Positions 25,734 to 34,001 of a stretch of DNA of 64,000 bases are shown here, in pieces. The DNA is from Acidobacteriaceae bacterium TAA 166. Its GTDB lineage: Bacteria; Acidobacteriota; Terriglobia; Terriglobales; Acidobacteriaceae. Numbering within the stretch: the first letter of the stretch is position 1; each line of letters starts with the position of its first letter. Where the stretch lies: positions 3,464,001 through 3,528,000 of the forward strand of contig ATWD01000001.1 in NCBI GenBank assembly GCA_000421065.1. Reading direction: 5' to 3'. The notes beneath the pieces are model-generated. The model saw only the letters and a list, made by a program, of their open reading frames with translations. It did no database searches and had not been told where the DNA came from. A program made the position numbers and the translations under genes.

Positions 25734-25785
25734 TTGCCTGGAACTCTGACCCATTGAAGAGCTCCAGGCAATTTGCCGTTTTTGG
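25734..25785 (+). terminator. Rho-independent terminator
   Basis: A 9-bp perfect stem (TTGCCTGGA/TCCAGGCAA) with a 20-base loop starts 10 bases after the SRPBCC-like gene. TTTGCCGTTTTT follows. It ends the transcript before the MFS gene. Confidence 0.6.
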
Positions 25786-25893
25786 ACTTTCGAGGCGATC
25801 GAAACCCAGAGAGGCACAACCAAGCGTACGACCGAGATCTACAGGCACCACTCTAATCCTCGACCATTCCCCTCTCGAAGAAAGCAGGAGCAC

Positions 25894-27462
25894 ATGACAG
25901 CCAAGGCAGAACTCAACGAGCGGCGAGTTCGGCTCGGGAGGCTGTCGACGAACCGAAGTGACTGCAGCGGTCCCTGGATACTTACCGTTGCGATCCTAGG
26001 ATCAAGCATGGCGTTTATCGACGGCACCGTAATCAATGTGGCCTTGCCAGCCTTGCAAGCCGCCTTCCGCTCGACCGGTTCCACATTACAGTGGATTATT
26101 GAGGCATATTCTCTCTCCTTGGCGTCACTGTTGCTACTCGGCGGATCTTTTGGCGATCTCTATGGCCGGAAGAGAACCTTCATGGTGGGCGTTGTAATCT
26201 TCGCAGCGTCTTCCGCAATCTGCGGCATGGCGACCGATCCCAGCATTGTTATCATCGGCAGGGCGGTGCAAGGGATAGGTGGGGCTCTTCTGGTACCCGG
26301 AAGTTTAGCCTTGATTAGTGCTTTCTTTTCAGAGGAAACCCGCGGTCAAGCTATCGGGATCTGGTCTGGAGCGACGGCGGTTGCCGCTTGTGTCGGACCC
26401 CTGCTCGGCGGTTGGCTTATCCAAAACGCTTCCTGGCGGGCCATCTTCTTCTTGAATATCCCCATTGCATTAACGGTTCTCATCGCTTGCATCTGGAAGG
26501 TTCCGGAATCCAGAAACCCGCATGCTACCCGGCCTGATTGGATTGGTGCAGCTTTGGCAGCTGCTGGTCTTGGGCTTTTTACGTTTGCGCTGATTGAGGG
26601 TGGCGACCATCCTCTCAGATACTGGCCTGTGGGTTTAGTTGGCGCACTGCTCATTTGCGGATTTGTAATTTGGGAATGGTACTCGGATCACCCGATGATG
26701 CCGCTCGACGTGTTTCGTTCAACAAGCTTTAGTATTGCCAACATCGTTACCTTGCTGATCTATGCAGCTCTAAGCGGCGCGCTATACTACCTGCCCTTGC
26801 ACTTGATTCAGATCCAGCACTACACCGCTACTCAAGCAGGCTCCGTTCTTCTGCCGCTTACGATCTTGATCGCAGTACTGTCTCGGTGGACCGGGGGACT
26901 GGTCAAGCGGGTGGGTGCCAAATTCCCGCTCGTGATCGGCTCCATCTTGACCTCAGGCGGTTATGCTCTGCTTTTATTGTTAGAGCCCGAAGGGACGTAC
27001 AGGGGGACGGTCCTTCCCGGAGTTATCCTGCTCGGGCTGGGGCTGGCGATTATTGTGGCCCCCTTGACGACTACGATTATGAACTCTGTCGGTCGTGAGC
27101 ATAGCGGAACGGCGTCGGGAATCAACAATGCGATTTCGAGTGTTGCTAGTTTGCTCGCAATCTCAGTCTGCGGCGCGATCTTTTCCGCAGCCTTCGCGGG
27201 TCACCTGCAGATAGGACTGTCGAACTCATCGCTTCCCGATGCAATGCGGAGACAAATATTCGTACATCGTGGAGAACTGGGCGGCATGATCGTATCTTCA
27301 CCTGACGCCAGGAAGATTGTGGATCAGGCCTTTGTGGCGTCATTGCATCTGATCTTGATGCTTTCCTGCGCGTTGTCAATTCTGTCGGCTATTGTTTGCG
27401 TGTTTCTCAAAGGGCGTACCTTGAGTTCGGAACAGGCACCGGATGGAAACATCCATCGCTGA
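25894..27462 (+). CDS. DHA2 family MFS exporter with 14 TM helices
   Basis: A protein of 522 aa with about 14 hydrophobic helices starting at residue 28. Drug-exporter motifs are clear: FIDGTVINVALP (motif D1), GGSFGDLYGRKRTFMVG (motif A) and RAVQGIGGALLVPGSLALIS (motif B). The 'GPLLGGWL' motif C follows, which marks it as an antiporter. It should use the proton gradient to expel drugs, dyes or metabolites. AGGAG lies before the ATG. It follows a terminator, so it probably has its own promoter; none of the six operators lies in front of it. Confidence 0.93.
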   Translation: MTAKAELNERRVRLGRLSTNRSDCSGPWILTVAILGSSMAFIDGTVINVALPALQAAFRSTGSTLQWIIEAYSLSLASLLLLGGSFGDLYGRKRTFMVGVVIFAASSAICGMATDPSIVIIGRAVQGIGGALLVPGSLALISAFFSEETRGQAIGIWSGATAVAACVGPLLGGWLIQNASWRAIFFLNIPIALTVLIACIWKVPESRNPHATRPDWIGAALAAAGLGLFTFALIEGGDHPLRYWPVGLVGALLICGFVIWEWYSDHPMMPLDVFRSTSFSIANIVTLLIYAALSGALYYLPLHLIQIQHYTATQAGSVLLPLTILIAVLSRWTGGLVKRVGAKFPLVIGSILTSGGYALLLLLEPEGTYRGTVLPGVILLGLGLAIIVAPLTTTIMNSVGREHSGTASGINNAISSVASLLAISVCGAIFSAAFAGHLQIGLSNSSLPDAMRRQIFVHRGELGGMIVSSPDARKIVDQAFVASLHLILMLSCALSILSAIVCVFLKGRTLSSEQAPDGNIHR

Positions 27463-27651
27463 ATGCGAGCACTAAGTTCGTTCAATCGCGGTTGTGCTTG
27501 CCAATACAACAAAGCAAGTTATCGGTCGGCCACGGGCCTGTTATCGATACTTGCCGGCGGCGGAGGGATCTATCCTATCCCGGAGCACAGATTGTTCATA
27601 ACGCCGGCCTAATGACACTATTGAAGGTTAAGGAGGGCCGCACCCAACCTA

Positions 27652-29253
27652 ATGGATCATGTGAACTACATTCTGGTGCTGCTGATTGGCTTGCTGTGCT
27701 CCGTGGCGGCCGTCGCCGGTCTGGCACGGCGATTTGCAGTATCTTACCCGATCGTTCTCGTTATTTTTGGGTTGCTATGTTCGCTGCTTCCCCACATCCC
27801 CCACATCCCGCTGCCACCCTCGCTCGTGTTCCTCGTTATTCTGCCGCCCCTTCTTTATGTGGCCGCGTGGCAGACATCGTGGCGAGAGTTCAAATACAAT
27901 CTCGTTTCGATCTCAAGCCTAGCTATATTTCTGGTATTTTTCACCGCTTTTGGCGTTGCATTTGCAGCAAAGTGGTGGCTGCCGGGATTCAACTGGCAAC
28001 TCGGATTCCTCCTGGGAGCAGTGGTTTCGCCAACAGACGCCGTAGCCGCGACCTCGATCGCACGCAAAGTTGGCATGCCACAGCGCGTCGTGGACCTGCT
28101 CGAGGGTGAGAGCCTACTCAACGATGCAACCGGGCTGCTGGCTCTACAGTTCGGTGTGGAAATGGTCGTACAGGGAACGACCCCAACCGTGGGACGTGGC
28201 ATACTCGAATTCGCGTGGCTGACGCTCGGAGGCCTCGCCGTCGGTCTGGCGATTGGATGGGTGGTCACCTGGCTGGAACGCTGGGTGGACGACGGACCGG
28301 TCGAGATCGCTTTATCCCTTATCGTGCCCTACGCTGCCTATTTGATGGGCGAAGCCGTGAAAGGCTCCGGTGTGATTGCGGTCGTCGTATGCGGACTTTT
28401 CGTGAGCCGACGCAGTTCGAGCTTCTTTTCTCCGGGAGTACGACTACAGATCTTGGCGGTCTGGGACGCAATTGAGTTTCTCCTGAACGGGCTGGTGTTC
28501 GTGCTCATCGGTCTGCAGCTTCCCTATGTACTGGACGGGATTCACGGACAAAGCAGGTTGGGCCTACTCGGATATGGCCTCGCATTCTCAGCCATTCTGG
28601 TGATGCTGCGTATGGCCTGGATGTACCCTGCGGCCAATGCAGCCTGGTGGGTACGAACACATGTTGTGAAGCAGATGTACGAGAGGCCGAAATCCAACCA
28701 GGTTTTTGTTATGGGATGGACCGGAATGCGTGGCGTCGTTGCCCTGGCCGCTGCGAACTCCCTACCTCTCACCCTCAACGATGGAAGCCCGTTTCCTCAG
28801 CGAAGCTTCATCATCTTTCTGACTTTTTCTCTCATCCTGGTGACACTCGTTCTGCAGGGGCTTTCCTTGCCCCGGCTCGTACGCGTACTTCGGCTGTCAG
28901 GAGAAAATACGCAGTTCTGCGAAGAAGGAGAGGCGAGACATTTGCTATTGCAGGCGGCAATCGACTTCCTCGGAGAACGCCGGAGGTCAGCGGAAGGAGA
29001 ACACGAGGTACATCTTTATGAGGATCTGCTGCATGAGTATCAACACAAGCTGGAAGATGTCGATGAATGCGGGCCGGATGGCAGCGATCCGGAGAAAGAC
29101 TTGCAGGCCCTCACGATGAACCATCTCCTGCTTGAAACTATCCGGCGGGAGCGCGAAGAGCTGAACCTTTTGCGGGCAAGTGGAAGAATCGGAGACAGTG
29201 TACATCGCAACCTGGAGCGAGAGCTCGATCTGAGCGAAAGCCGATTAACATAG
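27652..29253 (+). CDS. Na+/H+ antiporter, CPA1/NhaP family
   Basis: A protein of 533 aa with about 11-12 hydrophobic segments in the first 410 residues. The family signatures are AVVSPTDAVAATSIARKVG and ESLLNDATGLLALQF, the latter carrying the conserved Asn-Asp of the ion site. The C-terminal ~130 residues are charged and helix-forming, as in YjcE-type Na+/H+ antiporters, and may regulate activity. It acts in the inner membrane in pH and Na+ homeostasis. AGGAGG lies 15 bases upstream, which is longer than usual. The preceding gap (27463-27651) holds nothing recognisable. Confidence 0.93.
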   Translation: MDHVNYILVLLIGLLCSVAAVAGLARRFAVSYPIVLVIFGLLCSLLPHIPHIPLPPSLVFLVILPPLLYVAAWQTSWREFKYNLVSISSLAIFLVFFTAFGVAFAAKWWLPGFNWQLGFLLGAVVSPTDAVAATSIARKVGMPQRVVDLLEGESLLNDATGLLALQFGVEMVVQGTTPTVGRGILEFAWLTLGGLAVGLAIGWVVTWLERWVDDGPVEIALSLIVPYAAYLMGEAVKGSGVIAVVVCGLFVSRRSSSFFSPGVRLQILAVWDAIEFLLNGLVFVLIGLQLPYVLDGIHGQSRLGLLGYGLAFSAILVMLRMAWMYPAANAAWWVRTHVVKQMYERPKSNQVFVMGWTGMRGVVALAAANSLPLTLNDGSPFPQRSFIIFLTFSLILVTLVLQGLSLPRLVRVLRLSGENTQFCEEGEARHLLLQAAIDFLGERRRSAEGEHEVHLYEDLLHEYQHKLEDVDECGPDGSDPEKDLQALTMNHLLLETIRREREELNLLRASGRIGDSVHRNLERELDLSESRLT

Positions 29254-29262
29254 TCACCACGT

Positions 29263-29321
29263 CACGACCTGTTCGGAACGCCATTTGAACAGACCTGCTC
29301 CCATGTACAACAGAGGTCGTG
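29263..29321 (+). terminator. Stem-loop after the antiporter gene
   Basis: An outer 8-bp stem (CACGACCT/AGGTCGTG) encloses an inner 6-bp CTGTTC/GAACAG stem, just after the antiporter stop. No T run is seen, so terminator function is tentative. Confidence 0.3.
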
Positions 29322-29416
29322 CGACTTGGGACAAGAAGCTCGGAATAGGGTGCCGGGGAGTTATGCCGCGCTTCCACTGCTCTAGTCAGTCGTCAGCTTT
29401 ACCTTTCAAGGAGTGA

Positions 29417-29437
29417 CGACAAAAAATACTTTTGTCG
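29417..29437. terminator. CGACAAAA-N5-TTTTGTCG hairpin
   Basis: A perfect 8-bp stem with a 5-base loop in the gap between the convergent antiporter (+) and integrase (-) genes. The stem itself carries the A/T-rich tracts, so it could terminate from either side. Confidence 0.4.
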
Positions 29438-29487
29438 CGGCAGAGATGCTCAACTACAACTGCGATCGACCGTTCAAAAAGTAATTA

Positions 29488-29536
29488 CTAGCAAATTCGT
29501 GACGTTGCAGCCCCAGCAACCATACGGATTTGCTAG
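29488..29536. terminator. Two-tier hairpin at the integrase 3' end
   Basis: CTAGCAAATTCG (29488-29499) pairs with CGGATTTGCTAG (29525-29536) with one G-T pair. Inside it GTTGC pairs with GCAAC. It lies directly after the integrase stop codon at 29546 and may be its terminator or a recombination-related structure. Confidence 0.4.
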
Positions 29537-29545
29537 GGCGGCGGC

Positions 29546-30790
29546 TCAAGCCGTTTTCCTGATTCTTTCCGAATTCTGGCGGCCGACACGCTTTTTACTA
29601 ACGGCATCTTTCTTATCGGGAAGCGATTGCGTCGGCTTCTTCCACGCCAGCTTAACGGAAGTTGCAAGTTGATCCTGCCGAGCTTTGCAGAACGGCGCGT
29701 AGTGCCGTTCGGTGATCTTCACGCTTGAGTGTCCCAGCAGTAGTGAAACCTGATCTAGTGGCACACCCGCCAGCAGCAACTCGACGGCGAAGGTGTCGCG
29801 GAACATGTGAGGATGGCACCGCTTCGGCGTTCCATCAGGCTTTTGAATGTCCGCCAGCTTGAAGAGCTTCCAATAGGACCGCTGGAAGGCTTTTGCGGCG
29901 CTGCGCGGATCGCCGTTGCCCGACCAGAAGAAATAACGTGGATTCGGGTTGGGCAGCGCCCGCAACTCGTCGCCAACTTCGTTCGGGATGACGACATTAA
30001 CAGCTACGCCTGTCTTGGCGCGATAGAGGAAGATCTGGTTGTCGCCATCCTCGTTCGTCGCGAGCCGCTCTCGTTCCAGCGAGGTGGCGTCGAGGATGGC
30101 GAGTCCCGACCAGCGCATCAGCAGAGTCAAGGCGCGGAGGCGTTGACCACGATGCTCATTGTCATTGCCACCTCCGTACTCGTACTTGTCCGTTGCTGCT
30201 ACGACGTGCTCGAACTCTTTGGGCAAGAAGTAGTCGGTTGGCACGACATCCGGGGTCTTCGGCTTTTTGAGTGCATCCATCGGATTCTTGCGGAGCATGT
30301 CGTTCGCCACGCAGAAGGCGAAGAAGGAGTGCATCCGCTCGTGCTTGCGATGCGTGGTGGCCTCGCCGTTATTCCAGGTGGACCGGAACTCGGTCAGATC
30401 AATGGGAAGAATTTGATCGAGATGAACAAACTTCCTTGCCTCGCAGAAGGGAAGAAACTGACGTTCCAGAAGAGTACGGGATTTCTTGCGGGAGGAATGC
30501 TCCAGGCCACGCGCCTCCTCGTCTTCGAGACATGTGCGGATGGCATCTTTGACGGTCGCGCGGCGAGGCTTCGCCTGATCGACGCGAGTGGGATCGGCTT
30601 CGGCTTCTTTCTTCCGGGCATTGCGCTCGGCCTGCTCCCAGCTTCGCGTTCCGGCAGACTCGCGAACGGTCTCTCCGTTGGGCAAAACACCACGAAGCCA
30701 TTTCGGACAACGGCAACGTCTCCACTGCGTGTTATCAGCATGATCGCAATCGGCAGCGTGGCGAGTATAGATATGGAGCATCGGAATCAA
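29546..30790 (-). CDS. Tyrosine recombinase / site-specific integrase
   Basis: A protein of 414 aa with an N-terminal Cys-containing segment (residues ~10-40), a SAM-like core-binding domain (~100-185) and a catalytic domain (~200-385). The catalytic lysine is in YRAKTGVAV. Box II reads HMFRDTFA (His and Arg present), then LGHSSVKITERHYAPF with the second His and the nucleophile Tyr. The box I arginine, expected in SGLR, reads SGLAILDA, so it is an alanine. Loss of this arginine is known in IntDOT-type recombinases, which remain active, so this does not prove decay. It lies just downstream of tRNA-Phe, the likely target site. Confidence 0.9.
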   Translation of the reverse strand: MIPMLHIYTRHAADCDHADNTQWRRCRCPKWLRGVLPNGETVRESAGTRSWEQAERNARKKEAEADPTRVDQAKPRRATVKDAIRTCLEDEEARGLEHSSRKKSRTLLERQFLPFCEARKFVHLDQILPIDLTEFRSTWNNGEATTHRKHERMHSFFAFCVANDMLRKNPMDALKKPKTPDVVPTDYFLPKEFEHVVAATDKYEYGGGNDNEHRGQRLRALTLLMRWSGLAILDATSLERERLATNEDGDNQIFLYRAKTGVAVNVVIPNEVGDELRALPNPNPRYFFWSGNGDPRSAAKAFQRSYWKLFKLADIQKPDGTPKRCHPHMFRDTFAVELLLAGVPLDQVSLLLGHSSVKITERHYAPFCKARQDQLATSVKLAWKKPTQSLPDKKDAVSKKRVGRQNSERIRKTA

Positions 30791-30817
30791 CCTCCGTATA
30801 AAGAGGTTAACTCTGGT

Positions 30818-30853
30818 GGCGGTACAAAGTTGGTACAGTTCGCTTGTACCGCC
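30818..30853. promoter_or_regulatory. 10-bp inverted repeat between tRNA-Phe and integrase
   Basis: GGCGGTACAA (30818-30827) and its perfect reverse complement (30844-30853) flank a further GGTACA at 30832. It lies 28 bp upstream of the integrase start, which would suit an integrase operator, an excisionase site or an attachment arm site. Confidence 0.45.
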
Positions 30854-30883
30854 TGTAAGTGTTTGATTTTACACAGAATAAAG

Positions 30884-30958
30884 TGGTGGCCAGAGACGGG
30901 ATCGAACCGCCGACGCCGGCCTTTTCAGGGCCGCGCTCTACCACTGAGCTATCTGGCC
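30884..30958 (-). tRNA. tRNA-Phe (anticodon GAA)
   Basis: On the minus strand the sequence folds as a full cloverleaf. The acceptor GGCCAGA pairs with TCTGGCC, and the D stem is GCTC/GAGC. The anticodon stem CGGCC/GGCCG carries loop CTGAAAA, and the T stem carries TTCGATC. Encoded ACCA follows at the 3' end. Anticodon GAA reads phenylalanine codons. The intact 3' end next to an integrase makes it the probable attachment site. Confidence 0.95.
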
Positions 30959-31186
30959 TTGGCAATGCAAGCAAAACGCCTTCTTCGGGGATCGCCAAGA
31001 ACGCCCGGGCGTACGTCTGTTGCATCAGCCTTTTTTGAAGGGAGCAGCCGCCAGCCGAACGCCGGCAACTCAAACGCAAAGCAAGTATAGCAACCCAGTG
31101 CCAAATCCTCCAAACTCCCGCCCGCATCGTTCCTCTCAACCGCGCTATCCTCTTTTCATACCTATCTTCAGCCTTCAAGGATCCCC

Positions 31187-32821
31187 ATGCCCGGCCCTGC
31201 CTCGCGCCTCACCTCTGCTCTCCTCCTCTGCCTGATCCCTGCTGCCTTCCCCCAAACTCCCTCGTCCACCTCCTCCGAACAACGCGCCGCCCACGCCTTC
31301 GAGCTCGCCTCGTCCAGCCCCCTCGAGCTCACCGCCTTCCTTGCCCAGATGCCCAAAGGCGGCGACCTCCACATGCACCTCTCTGGAGCCGTCTACGCCG
31401 AAAGCTTCATCCGCCAGGCCGCTGCCGATACCCTCTGCTACAGCCCCTCCACCCGTAGCCTCTTCAAACCCTCCGCCACCACCCGCAGCCTCCCTCCCCA
31501 GCCCGTCTGCGGAGAAGGGAATCGCCGCGCCGAAGACGCCCTCAAAGATCAATCCCTCTACGACACCCTCGTCGACGACTTCTCCATGCGCAGCTTCGTC
31601 CCTACCGCCGGCGTCAGTGGCCACGACCAGTTCTTCGCCACCTTCCGCCGCTTCGACGCCGTCAGCCACGCCCACATCGGCGAGTGGCTCGACGAGGTCG
31701 CCTCCCGCGCCGCCTCCCAGAACGAGCAGTATCTCGAGATCATGCACACCCCCGCCTTCATCGATGCCGCCAAGCTCGGCTACTCCATCCCCTGGCCCGG
31801 CACCCCCGTCGATCTCGCCGCCAACCCCACGGGTGACGCCACCGGAGCCACCCGCTCCGACCTCGCCCGCCTCCGCGACCAGCTCCTCGCCAAAGGCCTC
31901 CGCGACCTCGCCGCCGACGACCGCAACGAGTTCGCCTCCGCCCTCGAAGCCCGCAACCGCATCGAGCACTGCGGAACCCCCGCTGCCACGCCCGCCTGCT
32001 CCGTAAAGATCCGCTTCCTTTATCAAATCCTCCGCGGCTTCCCCCCGCAGCAGGTCTTCGCCCAGACCCTCCTCGGCTTCGAGACCCTCCAGGCCGAGCT
32101 CGACTCTGGCCATCCCATCGCCGTCGGCATCAACTTCGTCATGCCCGAAGACGGCTACCTCTCCATGTCCGAGTATCACCGCCAGATGCTCATGCTCGAC
32201 TACCTCCACAGCGTCTACCCGCGCGTCCACATCACTCTCCACGCCGGCGAGATCGCCCCCGGTCTCGTCTCCCCCGACGGCCTCCGCTTCCACATCCGCG
32301 AGGCCATCGACCTCGGCCACGCCGAGCGCATCGGCCACGGCGTCGACATCCTGTACGAGACCGACCCGCACGCCCTGCTCAAAGAGATGGCCACCCGCCA
32401 CATCATGACCGAGATTAACCTAACCTCCAACGACGTTATCCTCGGCGTCGCCAAACAGTGGCATCCGCTGCCCGCCTATCGCAGCGCGGGCGTCCCCGTA
32501 GCCCTCTCCACCGACGACGAGGGCGTCTCCCGCATCGACCTCACCCACGAGTACACCCGCGCCGCGCTCGACTTCCATCTCGGCTATCTCGATCTCAAGC
32601 ACATGGCCCGCACCTCGCTCGAGCACAGCTTCCTCTCCGGGCAAAGTCTCTGGGCACGCCCCGACACCTTCACCGCCGTCAACCCCGCCTGCTCCGCTCA
32701 GCCCCTCGGAGCCGACAATCCAACCCCGAAGTGTACGGTCTTCCTCCAGGCCAACGAAAAGGCCGCCGAACAGTGGCAGCTCGAACACCGCTATCGTCTC
32801 TTCGAAGCCAATCTGCACTAG
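31187..32821 (+). CDS. Secreted adenosine deaminase-like metal hydrolase
   Basis: A protein of 544 aa. A signal peptide (~1-23) is followed by an adenosine/AMP deaminase TIM barrel. The zinc-site residues are visible in GGDLHMHLSGA (~58), HITLHAGE (~353), ERIGHGV (~384) and ALSTDDEGV (~440). These correspond to the His-x-His, His/Glu, His and Asp-Asp motifs of the family. An exported form resembles adenosine deaminase growth-factor-like proteins, and nucleoside scavenging in the periplasm is a fair inference. It is the first protein gene to the right of tRNA-Phe. Its very C-rich codons contrast with those on the left. Confidence 0.9.
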   Translation: MPGPASRLTSALLLCLIPAAFPQTPSSTSSEQRAAHAFELASSSPLELTAFLAQMPKGGDLHMHLSGAVYAESFIRQAAADTLCYSPSTRSLFKPSATTRSLPPQPVCGEGNRRAEDALKDQSLYDTLVDDFSMRSFVPTAGVSGHDQFFATFRRFDAVSHAHIGEWLDEVASRAASQNEQYLEIMHTPAFIDAAKLGYSIPWPGTPVDLAANPTGDATGATRSDLARLRDQLLAKGLRDLAADDRNEFASALEARNRIEHCGTPAATPACSVKIRFLYQILRGFPPQQVFAQTLLGFETLQAELDSGHPIAVGINFVMPEDGYLSMSEYHRQMLMLDYLHSVYPRVHITLHAGEIAPGLVSPDGLRFHIREAIDLGHAERIGHGVDILYETDPHALLKEMATRHIMTEINLTSNDVILGVAKQWHPLPAYRSAGVPVALSTDDEGVSRIDLTHEYTRAALDFHLGYLDLKHMARTSLEHSFLSGQSLWARPDTFTAVNPACSAQPLGADNPTPKCTVFLQANEKAAEQWQLEHRYRLFEANLH

Positions 32822-32873
32822 ATCGGGCCTTCTGGATGGGGCCGCGGCCTCGGACAAAAAAATGTGAGGCGCA

Positions 32874-33965
32874 ATGGAAGAAACTTCGGAAGTAGTCGTG
32901 GGGACAACCCAGGAGCATCGGACAAAGCCGCACTTTGTGGTGTTGGACGGATTGCGCGGTGTGGCTGCGGTCGGGGTGGTCACCTTCCACTTCATGGAGA
33001 TGGTGATCGGGAACTACAGCAAGCTGTGGATCGGGCATGGCTTTCTAGCAGTGGACTTTTTCTTCTGTCTCTCGGGCTTTGTGATGGGGTACGCGTATGA
33101 CGATCGCCTGGAAAGGATGGGGCTGGGAAATTTCCTGAAGGCGCGGCTGATCCGGCTGCATCCTCTGGTGGTGTTGGGTGCCGTGCTGGGGCTGATCGCG
33201 TTCTATGCGAATCCGTTCGGGGTTACGCCAGGGTATGGGCCAGGGAAGATGGCCCTGATGTTTACGGCGTCTGTGCTTCTGATCCCCTTTGGGGTGATGA
33301 AAGAACGTGGCCGCAATCTGTTCAGCTTGAATGCGCCGGCATGGTCCTTGTTTTGGGAGTATGTGGCCAACGTGGTCTTCGGCGTGGCCTTGTACCGCGT
33401 GAGGCGGGCAACGCTGGCCGTCCTGACGGTGGTTGCGGCGGTGCTGCTGTGCTGGACCGGATATCGAGCTGGAAACCTCTCGGGAGGATGGAGTGCTCGG
33501 AATTTTTCCGATGGCGGAGTGCGTGTGGCCTTCTCGTTTCTGGCGGGACTTCTGGTCTACCGGATGGGATGGCGGCTGCGGACCCGGCTGGGCTTCGGAG
33601 CCTTGAGTGTTTTGCTCATGCTCGCCCTGGTCATGCCTTACGCTCGAGGAGCATGGATACGAGAGGCCGCCGTGATCGTGGTGTATTTCCCCTTGCTCGT
33701 GGCACTGGGGGGCGGGGCAAAGATATCGCCGCGAATGGAGCGGCTTTGCCGGTTTTCAGGGGATCTCTCCTATCCGCTCTATATGACGCACTACTCGGTA
33801 ATCTGGATCTGGGGCGACTTTGCCAGGAAGCACAAACTGATGACCGGAGGAGGTAGGCTGGCGATCGACGTGATCTGCGGAGTCGCAACGATGGTTACAT
33901 TCGCATACGTGGTGATGGTCGCCTACGACAAGCCCGTGCGAGAGTACCTAAGATCCAGAGGGTGA
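32874..33965 (+). CDS. Acyltransferase family 3 membrane protein (OafA-like)
   Basis: A protein of 363 aa with about 10 hydrophobic segments. The N-terminal LDGLRGVAAVGVVTFHF is the family motif; the Arg and the following His are the residues implicated in acyl transfer. FLAVDFFFCLSGFVMGYAY follows. It probably moves an O-acyl group onto a periplasmic sugar or glycolipid. GAGG lies just before the ATG. The codon style is less C-rich than its neighbours, though similar in G+C. The acceptor is unknown. Confidence 0.9.
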   Translation: MEETSEVVVGTTQEHRTKPHFVVLDGLRGVAAVGVVTFHFMEMVIGNYSKLWIGHGFLAVDFFFCLSGFVMGYAYDDRLERMGLGNFLKARLIRLHPLVVLGAVLGLIAFYANPFGVTPGYGPGKMALMFTASVLLIPFGVMKERGRNLFSLNAPAWSLFWEYVANVVFGVALYRVRRATLAVLTVVAAVLLCWTGYRAGNLSGGWSARNFSDGGVRVAFSFLAGLLVYRMGWRLRTRLGFGALSVLLMLALVMPYARGAWIREAAVIVVYFPLLVALGGGAKISPRMERLCRFSGDLSYPLYMTHYSVIWIWGDFARKHKLMTGGGRLAIDVICGVATMVTFAYVVMVAYDKPVREYLRSRG

Positions 33966-34001
33966 GGCGGCCGCATGAAAAGATGCAGCCGCCCAAAATG
34001 C

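Larger units (their letters stand above)
1..30886. mobile_element. Putative genomic island inserted at tRNA-Phe (left end outside window)
   Basis: The stretch from the left edge to the 3' end of tRNA-Phe differs from the right half in three visible ways. Its codon third positions are less G/C rich, its content is accessory (regulators, efflux, detoxification enzymes), and it has none of the palindromic repeats common at 35-62 kb. A tyrosine recombinase gene is the last gene before the tRNA. It lies downstream of the tRNA 3' end and on the same strand, as in integrative elements that use a tRNA 3' end as attB. No second copy of the tRNA 3' end was found here, so the other boundary would lie left of position 1. 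No conjugation or phage genes are visible. The extent and mobility are inference. Confidence 0.45.

Noticed and set aside
31175..32401. A 408-codon minus-strand open frame opposite the adenosine deaminase-like gene
   Set aside because: Its Gly/Val/Glu/Ala-rich, low-complexity composition is the usual shadow of a high-G+C gene. The plus strand encodes a protein with signal peptide and all catalytic motifs.
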